From: Halobacterium hubeiense | GTDB taxonomy: Archaea; Halobacteriota; Halobacteria; Halobacteriales; Halobacteriaceae | Direction: 5' to 3' | NCBI RefSeq assembly: GCF_001488575.1 | Contig: NZ_LN831302.1 | Location: forward strand, 2,356,001 to 2,420,000 | DNA: 64,000 bases | In this document: piece by piece, positions 1-8,326 of the stretch | Position numbering within the stretch: the stretch's first letter is position 1 | Layout: the number at the start of each line of letters is the position of its first letter | Notes under the pieces: model-generated | Database searches by the model: none | Told to the model about the DNA's origin: nothing | What the model saw: the letters and a program-made list of their open reading frames with translations, nothing else | Program-made: the position numbers and the translations under genes

Positions 1-6
1 TGTGGT

Positions 7-969
7 GTGTTCGTCCTCGAACTCGGCGGCGCCGACGACGACTTCGCCGCCGCCGAAGCCCGCGCCGCCGCGACCGACGCCCGCGTCGCGGCCCCCGGTA
101 TCGGTCTCGCCAGCGACGTCGACCGCGAGCGCTTCCGCGGCCTCGCGTACGCGCACCGCGCCGGCCACCACGTCGCCACGACCGACGCCAGCGTCGCCGC
201 CGCTGCCGACGCGCTCCGGGAGGCCGACGTCGCTCGCGAGGGCACTGTCGCGGTCCGCGCGCGCAACGTCCGCAACACGACTGACGTGGACACCCAGCAG
301 GCCGAGCGCGACCTCGGCGGCGTGCTCGTCGACGTCGGCTTCGACGTGGACTTAGAGGAACCCGACCACGAACTCCGGGCGCTCTTCGCGGACGACTCCT
401 GTTTTCTCGCGTGGCTCGCCGCCGAGTCCGTCCGCGACTTCGGCGAGCGCAAGCCCACCGACCGCCCATTCTTCCAGCCGGGCAGCATGGACCCGCTGTT
501 GGCGCGCGCGCTCTGTAACCTCGCGCGCGTCCAGCCCGGCGACGTCGTTCTCGACCCGATGTGCGGCACGGGCGGCGTGCTCATCGAAGCCGGCTTGCTG
601 GGCGCCCGCCCGGTCGGCACCGACGCCCAGCAGAAGATGGTCGAAGGCGCCCGCGAGAACCTCGACGCCTACGCTGCCGACTTCGGCGTCGCGCGGGCCG
701 ACGCCACCCGGCTCCCGCTGCGCGACGGCGCGGCGGACGCAGTTATCTTCGACGCGCCGTACGGTCGGCAGTCGAAAATCGAGACGCACGAGCTCGCGGA
801 CCTCGTGGCGGGCGCGCTCGCCGAGGCGCGGCGGGTCACTGACCGTTGCGTGCTGGTCGCCGACCGTGACTGGCGCGACGCCGCTCGCGACGCCGGCTGG
901 TCGGTCACCGAGCGTTTCGAGCGCCGCGTCCACCGCTCCCTGACGCGGTACGTCCTCGTACTCGATTGA
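7..969 (+). CDS. trmG10: tRNA (guanine-10-N2) dimethyltransferase, Trm-G10 family
   Basis: Predicted SAM-dependent methylase that modifies G10 of tRNA to m2G/m2,2G in the cytoplasm. The first half is a THUMP-type RNA-binding region. The second half is a Rossmann methylase with an SAM motif I (DPMCGTGG, about residues 184-191) and a catalytic DAPYG motif near residue 248, a variant of the family's (D/N)PPY. The 320-residue length fits archaeal homologues. The start is taken at the GTG at base 7 giving MFVLELGG, the usual N-terminus of this family; because the window begins six bases earlier, an upstream start cannot be excluded. Function is assigned from family motifs. Confidence 0.85.
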   Translation: MFVLELGGADDDFAAAEARAAATDARVAAPGIGLASDVDRERFRGLAYAHRAGHHVATTDASVAAAADALREADVAREGTVAVRARNVRNTTDVDTQQAERDLGGVLVDVGFDVDLEEPDHELRALFADDSCFLAWLAAESVRDFGERKPTDRPFFQPGSMDPLLARALCNLARVQPGDVVLDPMCGTGGVLIEAGLLGARPVGTDAQQKMVEGARENLDAYAADFGVARADATRLPLRDGAADAVIFDAPYGRQSKIETHELADLVAGALAEARRVTDRCVLVADRDWRDAARDAGWSVTERFERRVHRSLTRYVLVLD

Positions 970-1136
970 CACGGCGGACGTGACAGCAGTCCTGAACGAA
1001 CGGCGCGGTCGGTGAGACGCTGTACGGCTCTATTTCGCTATGTATCCGAGCCGGTAGTGACCAGTGCGACAACGATTCACGGATAAGACTTTTGGCCACG
1101 TATCGGAGAACCTAGGGTATCAACGCCGAAACTGCC

Positions 1137-1382
1137 GTGCGTCTCTGTGCCGTCGCTGCCGCCGTCTGCCTGCTGGTGGGTGCCGGCGTCCAATCTGTCG
1201 CCGCAGGCGGCGAATCGACAGCGGCGCTCGGGGACTCCGACTACCTCGCTGCTGCCACCGACGCCGCCGCCGACGCCGCCGACGACACGCAGCTCACGCT
1301 CGGCATCAGTCCGAAGCGCGCGCTCGTCTCGCTGGCGTTCTTCGGCGCCGTCGCCGCGCGGAAGCGACGAGACACCGCCTGA
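1137..1382 (+). CDS. Small secreted or membrane protein, unknown function
   Basis: An 81-residue frame starting at GTG. I do not recognise the family. It opens with a hydrophobic signal-like stretch (about residues 3-17) ending in a likely signal peptidase site near VAA, then an acidic, alanine-rich region rich in Asp. A second hydrophobic stretch lies near residues 63-74 and is followed by a basic tail RKRR, so the mature protein may be anchored by its C-terminus with the tail in the cytoplasm. It is convergent with the membrane-protein gene that ends at 1390. Codon usage is typical of the region, and the signal-plus-anchor pattern is the main support for it being real. Confidence 0.55.
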   Translation: MRLCAVAAAVCLLVGAGVQSVAAGGESTAALGDSDYLAAATDAAADAADDTQLTLGISPKRALVSLAFFGAVAARKRRDTA

Positions 1383-1389
1383 GGGCCAG

Positions 1390-1737
1390 CTATCGGTAGC
1401 CGTCCGCGACGACCGCGACCGCGAACGACGCGACGAGCACGACCAGCACGCTCGTCGTGTGCTCGTAGACGGGCACCAGTTCGAGCAGGCTAATTGTCGC
1501 GACCGAGAGCACGTAGCCCGCGAAGCAGACGAACCAGACGCTCCCGTACGCCACCGGGAGGTCGTCGGTGGCCGCCGCCCACCCGACGACGAACCCGGGC
1601 GCGAGGACGACGAGGAGTTGCCACCACGGCGTCGCCGGGCCGACGACCGCGTCCACGGCCAGCGACAGCGGCAGCGCCACTAGCAGGACGGCACCGACGA
1701 CGACTCCGACGCGCTCGAACTGGTCGGCAAGAGACAC
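1390..1737 (-). CDS. Four-helix membrane protein, unknown function
   Basis: A 115-residue protein starting at GTG, with a short amphipathic N-terminus (MSLADQFERV) and four hydrophobic segments at about residues 11-33, 39-55, 64-84 and 92-110. A conserved-looking WW pair (residues 38-39) sits at the start of helix 2. No enzymatic motif is visible and I do not recognise the family beyond small haloarchaeal membrane proteins. It lies 42 bases downstream of the RFC-like gene on the same strand and may be cotranscribed with it. The opposite-strand frames here read as low-complexity Arg/Asp shadows. Confidence 0.65.
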   Translation of the reverse strand: MSLADQFERVGVVVGAVLLVALPLSLAVDAVVGPATPWWQLLVVLAPGFVVGWAAATDDLPVAYGSVWFVCFAGYVLSVATISLLELVPVYEHTTSVLVVLVASFAVAVVADGYR

Positions 1738-1779
1738 ACCGGGTCTCCGTGGCGACGCGTAGAAAAGCTACTCCTTCGG

Positions 1780-2790
1780 TCACGCCTCCCGGCCCAGCTC
1801 CGCGAGCAGCCGCCCGACCTGAATCCGGTCGCTGTTGCCCGCGTGCAGGTCGAACTCCACGTCGCCCGCGAGCCGGTGGAGTTCCGCGAGCTCCTCGCCG
1901 TCGTAGCGCGAGCGCCCGACGCGCAGAATCTCTTCGAGCACCTCCTCGCCGCTGAGGCCGTCGTCGACGAGCAGGTCGTCGAGCGTCGAGCGCGCGTCCG
2001 TGAACTCGCCGGCCTCCGCGTCGTCCAGCATCGACGCTATCTGGTCGTCCGCGCCGACGTCCTGAAGCGTCTCGTAGGCCGTGTTCATCGTAATCTCGCC
2101 CTCCTGCTCGGCGGTCGTCTGCGCGCCCAGCACGGCCTTCCGCAGGTCGCCGTCGGCGTACCCCGCGACGAACTCGATGCCGTCCTCGTCGTACTCTACG
2201 CCCTCGGCCTCCACGATGTCCCGGAGCACGTCCGTGATTTCGTCGGGCGTCGGCGAGCGCACCGACACCGGGAAACACCGCGAGCGAATCGGCGGGATGA
2301 GCTTCGACGGCTGCCGCGTCGCGATGATGAACTGCGTGGCCTCGTGGTGGCGCTCCATCACGCGCCGCAGCGCCTGCTGGAAGTCCTCGCGGATGGCTTC
2401 GGCGTTGTCCAGCAGAATCGTGTTGTAGTCGCCGGAGACCGGCGGGTAGCTCGCGGACTCCTTGAGCACGTGGTTGATGAGGTCCGCCTTCGAGGAGTTC
2501 CGGCGGCGCTTCGAGGAGATGAACTGCGAGAACCGCGGGTCCTCGCTGACCTCCTTCTTCGTCATCCCGAAGAAGTCCTGCACGTTCAGCTCCACGAGGT
2601 CGTTGTCGGCGTCCTCGTGGGCGTGCTCGGCGAGCGCACGCACCGCCGCCGTCTTCCCCGCGCCCTCCGGGCCGTAGACGACCAGGTTCACGGGCTCGTC
2701 GGTGGCGTCCCGCAGGCGGTCCCGCAGTCCCTCCTGTGGGAGGTCGGCCAGCGACGGCGCGTGCGCGTCTATCCACAGCGGCTCGTCCAT
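1780..2790 (-). CDS. rfcC: Replication factor C small subunit, divergent paralogue (RfcC-like)
   Basis: AAA+ clamp-loader subunit predicted to help load PCNA onto primed DNA. Of the possible in-frame starts, the ATG at 2790 gives MDEPLW, as in homologues. Walker A is GPEGAGKT (about residues 42-49). The Walker B region reads LLDNAEA rather than the usual LDEAD-type signature, so the Glu expected after the Asp is replaced by Asn. Sensor-1 (FIIATRQ) and the SRC motif with its arginine finger (IRSRC) are intact, as is the C-terminal collar domain. The 336-residue length is normal. Haloarchaea carry two small-subunit genes; this looks like the second, possibly ATPase-weakened one. Its partner PCNA is near the other end of the window. 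Confidence 0.82.
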   Translation of the reverse strand: MDEPLWIDAHAPSLADLPQEGLRDRLRDATDEPVNLVVYGPEGAGKTAAVRALAEHAHEDADNDLVELNVQDFFGMTKKEVSEDPRFSQFISSKRRRNSSKADLINHVLKESASYPPVSGDYNTILLDNAEAIREDFQQALRRVMERHHEATQFIIATRQPSKLIPPIRSRCFPVSVRSPTPDEITDVLRDIVEAEGVEYDEDGIEFVAGYADGDLRKAVLGAQTTAEQEGEITMNTAYETLQDVGADDQIASMLDDAEAGEFTDARSTLDDLLVDDGLSGEEVLEEILRVGRSRYDGEELAELHRLAGDVEFDLHAGNSDRIQVGRLLAELGREA

Positions 2791-2841
2791 TACGCGCAGG
2801 TAGCCGCTACGGGGCAAAGAAAGAGTCGGTCCGGGGGTCGC

Positions 2842-3587
2842 TTACGCGGCGGTCGGCTCGCCGCTCGCGGTCGTGGCGTCCGTGCCACTACTCGCAGTCG
2901 TGGCGTCGGTTTCGCCGTCCGCAGTCGTGGTGTTCATTCCACCGTCTGCGGTCGTGGTGTTCGTCTCGCCGTCCGCAGTCGTAGTGTTCGTCTCGCTCGT
3001 GGTCGTATCGGTCGTCGTGGTCGTCTGGTTGTCGTCGCCGCCGTCGTCGGCGACGAGCGTGACGTTGCCAGCGTCCACGACGGCGTCGCCGTCAGTCACG
3101 TACGGACCGTCCTGGCTGCCATTCGACGCGACGAAGTCGTAGGTAGTGTTGTTCGACGTTTCGAGGTGCGGCATCGCCACCAGCGTCTCGGAGGCGTTCG
3201 GCGCGCTGGCGTTCGAGAAGTCGGCGCCCGCGACGCCCTCGTACAGCGTCACGGTGACGTTCTCGTGCGTGCCGGCGTCGAGGTACTCGGAGACCCCGAC
3301 GACGCTCCCGACTGCGTCACCGTCCAAAAGGGTGCTGTCGTGGACGGCGACGTAGCCGCCGTCGGGGACGGTGACGTTCTGCACGGTCACCGCGCCGTCG
3401 CTGGTGTTCTGGTCGCCGAACGCGACGCTGGCGTTCTGCGTCTGGTTCTCCTGTACCGCGTCGGCGACCACGCCGTCGACGCGCTCGCCGGGCGTCTGCG
3501 TGGCCGGTGCTTGCACGGCTGCCGCTGCGCCGCCCCAGAGAAGGAGCGCGCCAACGAGGCCAGTACCGCGACTGTGTGTCTATGCAT
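2842..3587 (-). CDS. Secreted DUF7282-type surface protein with apparent frameshift in the signal peptide
   Basis: The uninterrupted frame (3516 down to 2842) encodes 224 residues: a beta-rich domain of the haloarchaeal DUF7282 type (motifs VTVPDGGYVAVHDS, VGVSEYLDAGTHENVTVTL), then a Thr/Asn-rich stalk built of 9-residue repeats. Many N-x-T/S sequons suggest a glycosylated cell-surface protein. Its GTG at 3516 would give no signal peptide. An ATG at 3587 in another frame opens MHRHTVAVLASL and, with one extra base near 3550, would continue as GALLLWGGAAAA into the main frame, making an ideal Sec signal. A stop codon blocks direct upstream extension of the main frame. Either the gene is broken or a base is missing from the sequence. 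Confidence 0.72.
2915..2995. repeat. Three tandem 27-base units coding for a Thr/Asn stalk
   Basis: Three consecutive 27-base units (2915-2941, 2942-2968, 2969-2995) differ by only a few bases and encode 9-residue repeats of the type ETNTTTADG in the surface-protein gene. Degenerate copies continue toward the C-terminus. Because the unit is a multiple of three, gain or loss of copies would change stalk length without a frameshift. Confidence 0.8.
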
Positions 3588-3836
3588 TTGTGGTGTTACC
3601 CATCCCACCCCGACGGGCGAACTGTGCATAAACCGGAACGATAGTTAGCGCCGATTTACGTACTTAGCGGCCTGCTACCCTCAGAAAAGGGGAGAGTACT
3701 ACGCGAACGGTGCTGTTACTCTCGTGCAAGCCGACCGTACCCGCGGCAACGTCCGCTTACCCGCCACAGGGACGGGAGCCGCCCGGCTTCTCCGGGTATC
3801 GGTGGGGTTTTGCGCGCGGCCCGCCCACGTTCGGGC

Positions 3837-4769
3837 ATGACTCTGCAGGCCACCTTCCTCGGGACGAGTGGCGCCGTCCCCACGACCGAACGCAACCCCA
3901 GTTCGGTGTTCGTGCGCCGCGGCGGCGACGCGTTCCTCTTCGACGCCGGCGAAGCCACCCAGCGCCAGATGATGCGGTACGGCACCGGCTTCGACGTCTC
4001 GGACGTGTTCGTCACGCACGCCCACGGCGACCACGTCTTCGGGCTCCCGGGGCTCGTCCAGACGTGGGACTTCAACGACCGCGAGGACCCCCTGACGATT
4101 CACGTCCCCCGGGGCGTCCGCGACCAGATAGAAGCCCTCGTGTTCGCCGTCGGCGGCGACGTCGGCTTCCCCGTCCGCGTCAGCGAAGTGAGCGCGGGCG
4201 AGACCGTCCTCGACCGCCCCGAGTACGAGGTCCGCGCGTTCGACACCGCCCACCGCACGACCTCCGTGGGGTACGCGCTCGTCGAGGACGACCGGAAGGG
4301 CCGCTTCGACCGCGAGAAGGCCGAGGAACTGGGCGTGCCGGTCGGCCCGAAGTTCTCGAAGCTCCACGACGGCACCGCCGTCGAACTGGAGGACGGCACG
4401 GTCGTCCGCCCCGAGCAGGTCGTCGGCGACCCCCGTCCCGGCCGCAAGCTCGTCTACACGGGCGACACGCGCCCCCACGACCCCGTCGTCGCCGCTGCGG
4501 ACGGCGCCGACCTCCTGATTCACGACGCGACGTTCACCGACGACGCCGCCGACCGCGCCGAAGACACCGGGCACTCCACCGCGGGCGAAGCCGCCGAAAT
4601 CGCCGCCCGCGCCGACGCCCGCGCGCTGGCGCTCACGCACGTCTCCTCGCGGTACGCCGGCGACGCCCGCGAACTCCGCGAGGACGCCGAGGCCGCCGAC
4701 TTCGACGGCGAGGTGTTCGTCGCCCACGACGGCATGACCTACGACGTCCCGTTCCCGGACGCCGACTGA
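3837..4769 (+). CDS. rnz: Ribonuclease Z (tRNA 3'-processing endonuclease)
   Basis: Zinc-dependent metallo-beta-lactamase-fold nuclease that trims the 3' end of pre-tRNAs in the cytoplasm. The signature THAHGDH (HxHxDH, about residues 60-66) and the later GDTRP and HSTAGEAAE metal or active-site motifs are present. The family N-terminus F-L-G-T-S-G-A-V-P-T-T-E-R-N-P is intact. The start is the ATG at 3837, preceded about 28 bases upstream by a TTTT-containing box, which suits a leaderless transcript. At 310 residues it is the normal archaeal single-domain (short) form. Confidence 0.93.
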   Translation: MTLQATFLGTSGAVPTTERNPSSVFVRRGGDAFLFDAGEATQRQMMRYGTGFDVSDVFVTHAHGDHVFGLPGLVQTWDFNDREDPLTIHVPRGVRDQIEALVFAVGGDVGFPVRVSEVSAGETVLDRPEYEVRAFDTAHRTTSVGYALVEDDRKGRFDREKAEELGVPVGPKFSKLHDGTAVELEDGTVVRPEQVVGDPRPGRKLVYTGDTRPHDPVVAAADGADLLIHDATFTDDAADRAEDTGHSTAGEAAEIAARADARALALTHVSSRYAGDARELREDAEAADFDGEVFVAHDGMTYDVPFPDAD

Positions 4770-4936
4770 CGCGCCGACACTCCGCGGCGTCCAGCGCTAT
4801 CGCTACAGCCCCGGGGTCGAGACGCCGGGAAACGCGTTTCTCGTACTGCTATGGCGACGGGAGGACGGCACTGTGACGGTGGCTGCTTGCGAGTGCCGGC
4901 CGCACTGCTTTCCGGGTCAGTACCGTATCCGGTGGC

Positions 4937-5269
4937 ATGGCAGACGACAAACAGGGCCGAAACGACCAGGCCGACAACGAGGAGGACCGACAGCAGCAGC
5001 GCATGCAGGCGGAGGCCAGGACCCGCGCGGACGAGAAGGAACCGGTGCCCGACGAACCAGACGACCAGCTCGGCGACCTCGGCGACGCCATCGATAGCCA
5101 CGACTACCCGGCGAAGACGGGGGAACTGGTCGAGGCCTACGGCGACTACGACGTCGAGACTCAGGACGGCGTCGCGCCCTTCGACGCAGTCCTCGACGAG
5201 TCCGACGACCGCACGTACGACTCCTCGGACGACCTGCGCGCCCGGATTTTGGGGCTGATACACCGCTGA
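4937..5269 (+). CDS. DUF5789-type haloarchaeal protein
   Basis: A 110-residue, very acidic soluble protein. The N-terminal third is charged and Gln-rich (helical, likely flexible). The C-terminal half carries the family pattern LGDLGDAI..YP..T.ELVEAYGDYDVE, which I recognise from haloarchaeal DUF5789 proteins of unknown function. No catalytic residues are evident. It lies between rnz and the DUF460 gene, with separate spacing on both sides, so it is probably its own transcription unit. Family recognition is by memory of the pattern, not by search. Confidence 0.78.
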   Translation: MADDKQGRNDQADNEEDRQQQRMQAEARTRADEKEPVPDEPDDQLGDLGDAIDSHDYPAKTGELVEAYGDYDVETQDGVAPFDAVLDESDDRTYDSSDDLRARILGLIHR

Positions 5270-5354
5270 CCGCTCACTCGGTGAGGCGCTCGCGACGGCT
5301 CCGTCCTGCTCCCGCCGTGCACTTATTAGCCGTCACGCCCTACATTTCGGCAAC

Positions 5355-7322
5355 GTGAGTACCCGCACGAGCGCCCTCGACGCCCGCGTGTTCGGCGTCG
5401 ACGTGCAGAGCGGTGACGTGCGCGGGGACGCCCCCTCCTACGCGCTGGTCGTCTTCGACGGCGAAGTCGTCGAGCGCGACGTCGTCACCCGCCGGAAGCT
5501 GCTCCGGCGACTGGACGGCGAGGAGCCCGCGATTCTCGCGACCGACAACATGTACGAGCTGGCCGCCGACAAGGACCAGCTCGTGCACTTCCTGCGCGGG
5601 CTCCCCGACGAGACGAAGCTCGTGCAGGTCACCGGCGACGAGCGCCCCGAGCCGCTCTCCCGCGTCGCGAAACGCCACGGCGTCCCGTACGGCAAGCCCG
5701 CGATGGAGGAGGCCGAGGCCGCCGCCCGGCTCGCCGCGCGCAACGTCGGCTACGAGGTGTCGGCGTTCACCGACGAGACCACCGTGAAGGTCGCTCGCGG
5801 CCGTTCGACCGGCGGCGGTGGCGGGTGGAGCGAGGACCGCTTCACGCGGCGCATCCACGGCTCCGTGAAGCGCGTCGCCCGCGAGGTCGAGTCCGACCTC
5901 GACGACGCCGGCCTCGACTACGAGCGCGAGGTCACCGAGAAGTACGGCGGGTTCGCCAACGCCGTGTTCACCGTGCAGGCGCGCCCCGAGGACATCCCCG
6001 TGAGCAGCCGGCGCTCCGGCGACACGCGCGTCGAGGTCGAGCCCGTGCGCCGGGACGGCATCGAGTTCGAGCCGCTCGCGCGGCGCCGCGACCGCGTGTT
6101 CGTCGGCATCGACCCCGGGACGACCACCGCGGTCGCGCTGGTCGCGCTCGACGGCCGCGTGCTCGACGTCACGAGCACGCGCACCGCCGACACCGCCGAG
6201 GTCATCGAGTGGATCATCGAGCGCGGCCGCCCGGTCGTGGTCGCCGCCGACGTGAATCCGATGCCGGCGACCGTCGAGAAGATTCGCGCGAGCTTCGACG
6301 CCGCCGGCTGGGCGCCCGACACCGACCTCCCCGTGGACGAGAAGCAACACCGCACCCGCGAGGAGGGCTACGAGGACGACCACCAGCGGGACGCGATGGC
6401 GGCGGCGCTGTTCGCCCGCGACGCCCACGCCGACCAGATTCGGCGCGCCACCGAGGAGACGCCGCCGGAACTCGACCGCGGCGAAGTCGTCTCCCGGGTG
6501 GTCGGGAACGACGAACCGCTCACCGCGGTCCTCGAGGACCTCACCGAGACCGACGAGCCCGAGGAGGAGGCCGTCGAGCACGAGCCCCGCGAGCTCACCG
6601 ACGAGGAACGGCGGATCCGGGACCTCGAAGCGCAGGTCGCCCGACTCCAGGACCACGTCGCGGACCTCGAAGCCGAACTCGACGAGAAAGACGACAAGAT
6701 CGCGGAGTACGAGGAGGAGCTCTCCGAGGCGCGCCGCGAGGAGCGACAGGAGGCCCGCGAGCGCCGCGAGGTCACCAAGCTGGAGTGGGAGAACGACCGC
6801 CTCGAAACCGAACTGGAGGAAGAACGCGAGCGCGCCGAGGAACTCGCCGCGAAGCTCGAACGGCTCAAGGACCTCTGGAAGCTCGACCACTCGAATCTGG
6901 GTGACGTGGACCACAGCGGCGACCTCGTCGCGGTCAAGCCCGTCGAGCAGTTCACCGTCGACGACATCGAGGCCGCCGACGACGAGTACGGCATCGCCGC
7001 CGGCGACGTCGTCTACCTCCGGGACGCCTCCGGCGCGGGCCGCTCGACGGCGGAACTGCTCGCGGAGTTCGATCCCCGCGTCGTCCTCCGGTCGGGCGGG
7101 CTCTCGGACGCCGCCGACGAGGTGCTGTTCGACCACGAGATTCCCGTCGGTCCCGCCAGTGAGGTGACCATCCGCGAGGTGGACGAGCTCGCCATCGCCA
7201 GCGAGCCCGAGGTCGAGGCCGTGATTGCGGACTGGCGCGAGCGGAAGGCCGAACGCGAGCGCGAGCGCAAGGAGAGCATGGTCGACTCCATCATCAGCGA
7301 GCACCGCGCCGACCGCGACTGA
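5355..7322 (+). CDS. DUF460 protein, RNase H-like fold with coiled coil
   Basis: A 655-residue archaeal protein starting at GTG. The middle region (about residues 248-360) contains an RNase H/RuvC-like core, with VGIDPGTTTAVAL, a central AADVNPMP segment and DDHQRDAMAAAL near its end, where acidic residues could bind metal. A Glu/Arg-rich coiled coil follows (about residues 415-520). The C-terminal domain is globular and the tail is charged. DUF460 proteins are conserved in archaea and predicted to be nucleases or nucleic-acid processing factors, but no function is established. The length is normal for the family. It appears monocistronic. Confidence 0.85.
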   Translation: MSTRTSALDARVFGVDVQSGDVRGDAPSYALVVFDGEVVERDVVTRRKLLRRLDGEEPAILATDNMYELAADKDQLVHFLRGLPDETKLVQVTGDERPEPLSRVAKRHGVPYGKPAMEEAEAAARLAARNVGYEVSAFTDETTVKVARGRSTGGGGGWSEDRFTRRIHGSVKRVAREVESDLDDAGLDYEREVTEKYGGFANAVFTVQARPEDIPVSSRRSGDTRVEVEPVRRDGIEFEPLARRRDRVFVGIDPGTTTAVALVALDGRVLDVTSTRTADTAEVIEWIIERGRPVVVAADVNPMPATVEKIRASFDAAGWAPDTDLPVDEKQHRTREEGYEDDHQRDAMAAALFARDAHADQIRRATEETPPELDRGEVVSRVVGNDEPLTAVLEDLTETDEPEEEAVEHEPRELTDEERRIRDLEAQVARLQDHVADLEAELDEKDDKIAEYEEELSEARREERQEARERREVTKLEWENDRLETELEEERERAEELAAKLERLKDLWKLDHSNLGDVDHSGDLVAVKPVEQFTVDDIEAADDEYGIAAGDVVYLRDASGAGRSTAELLAEFDPRVVLRSGGLSDAADEVLFDHEIPVGPASEVTIREVDELAIASEPEVEAVIADWRERKAERERERKESMVDSIISEHRADRD

Positions 7323-7346
7323 CGCCCACTTCTCGCGCGCTCCGGC

Positions 7347-8237
7347 TCATTCTTCGCCCGACCGAGCGCGCCGGTGACTCCGCACGAGCGCGTACAGGAG
7401 CCCGACGACCGCGCCGACGGCGAGCACGCCCGGCCCGACGCTCATCGAAATCTCGGTCGGCGACGACGAGAACGCGAACAGGAACGTGAACGTGTCCGGC
7501 GTGCCGACGGTCAGGGAGGTGACGCCGAGGACGTCCAGGACGAGCGGGCCGACGACAGCCAGCGCGATGAACACACCGACGGCAGCGACGGCCGCGCCGG
7601 CGAGCGCGTCCCAGACGACCGCCGTCACCGACAGCGAGCGCGGCCGGTCGCGCTTGTCGCCGACGATACGGACGCCGTCCGCGTGGTCTTCGAGGCGGAC
7701 GTCCTCTGGGAACCCCAGCAGCGTCATCGTCATCCAGACGTCCGCGACCGCGCCGGCGGCGTTCGCGGCCAGCGGGACGACCAGCCACCCCCACTCGAAG
7801 GCCAACATCAGCGGCACGCCGACGCCGGTCATCACGATCAGCGGCGTCATCAGGACGACGACGAACTGGTTGCGGGTGAACTCGTGGTCGGTCGTGGCGT
7901 ACGCGTACGGGAGGATGAAGTGCGCGAGGCCGACGCCGTACGTCGCTTCGCCGCCGTAGTACCGGATGGCGAGCCCGTGTAACAGTTCGTGGAGGACGAC
8001 GAAGACAGTCGCCAGCACTAGGATGACGAGGACGTCCAGCGCGTTCGTCCACCAGCCGACGCCCGCGGGCGCGAACTGGAACGACGCCGGGTGGCCGGTG
8101 ACGGCCTGGAACAGCGCGCTGAAGCCGGCGGCCGCGACGACGACCCCGAGCGTGCCCAGCGCGGTCATCTGGATGGTGAGCCCGCGGGTCAGTTCGAGGT
8201 CGGCGAGCACCGTCTCGCCGCCGGTGTCGGGAGCCAT
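7347..8237 (-). CDS. DUF3267-type membrane zincin metalloprotease candidate
   Basis: A 296-residue polytopic membrane protein with about six hydrophobic segments. The motif HELLHG (about residues 82-87) is the zinc-binding HExxH of the DUF3267 putative zincin family. YGGEATYGVG and an AHF(I/L)LPYAYA segment follow, as in relatives. It is therefore a candidate membrane-embedded peptidase, with substrate unknown. The short charged tail (RSHRRARSGEE) is cytoplasmic by charge rule. It is convergent with the DUF460 gene, whose stop is 25 bases away, and is transcribed in the same direction as hef without being clearly linked to it. Confidence 0.8.
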   Translation of the reverse strand: MAPDTGGETVLADLELTRGLTIQMTALGTLGVVVAAAGFSALFQAVTGHPASFQFAPAGVGWWTNALDVLVILVLATVFVVLHELLHGLAIRYYGGEATYGVGLAHFILPYAYATTDHEFTRNQFVVVLMTPLIVMTGVGVPLMLAFEWGWLVVPLAANAAGAVADVWMTMTLLGFPEDVRLEDHADGVRIVGDKRDRPRSLSVTAVVWDALAGAAVAAVGVFIALAVVGPLVLDVLGVTSLTVGTPDTFTFLFAFSSSPTEISMSVGPGVLAVGAVVGLLYALVRSHRRARSGEE

Positions 8238-8326
8238 ACCGCCACGTCGCCGCCGCGAACCTTAACTGATTGGACAGGTACGAGGCGCTGCCGTCCCCGT
8301 TCAGAACGAAGTCAGGAACCGGGGCG

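Noticed and set aside
5340-7304. A 654-codon minus-strand frame opposite the DUF460 gene
   Set aside because: A GC-rich antisense shadow with no motif; the plus-strand frame has clear DUF460 and RNase H-like features.
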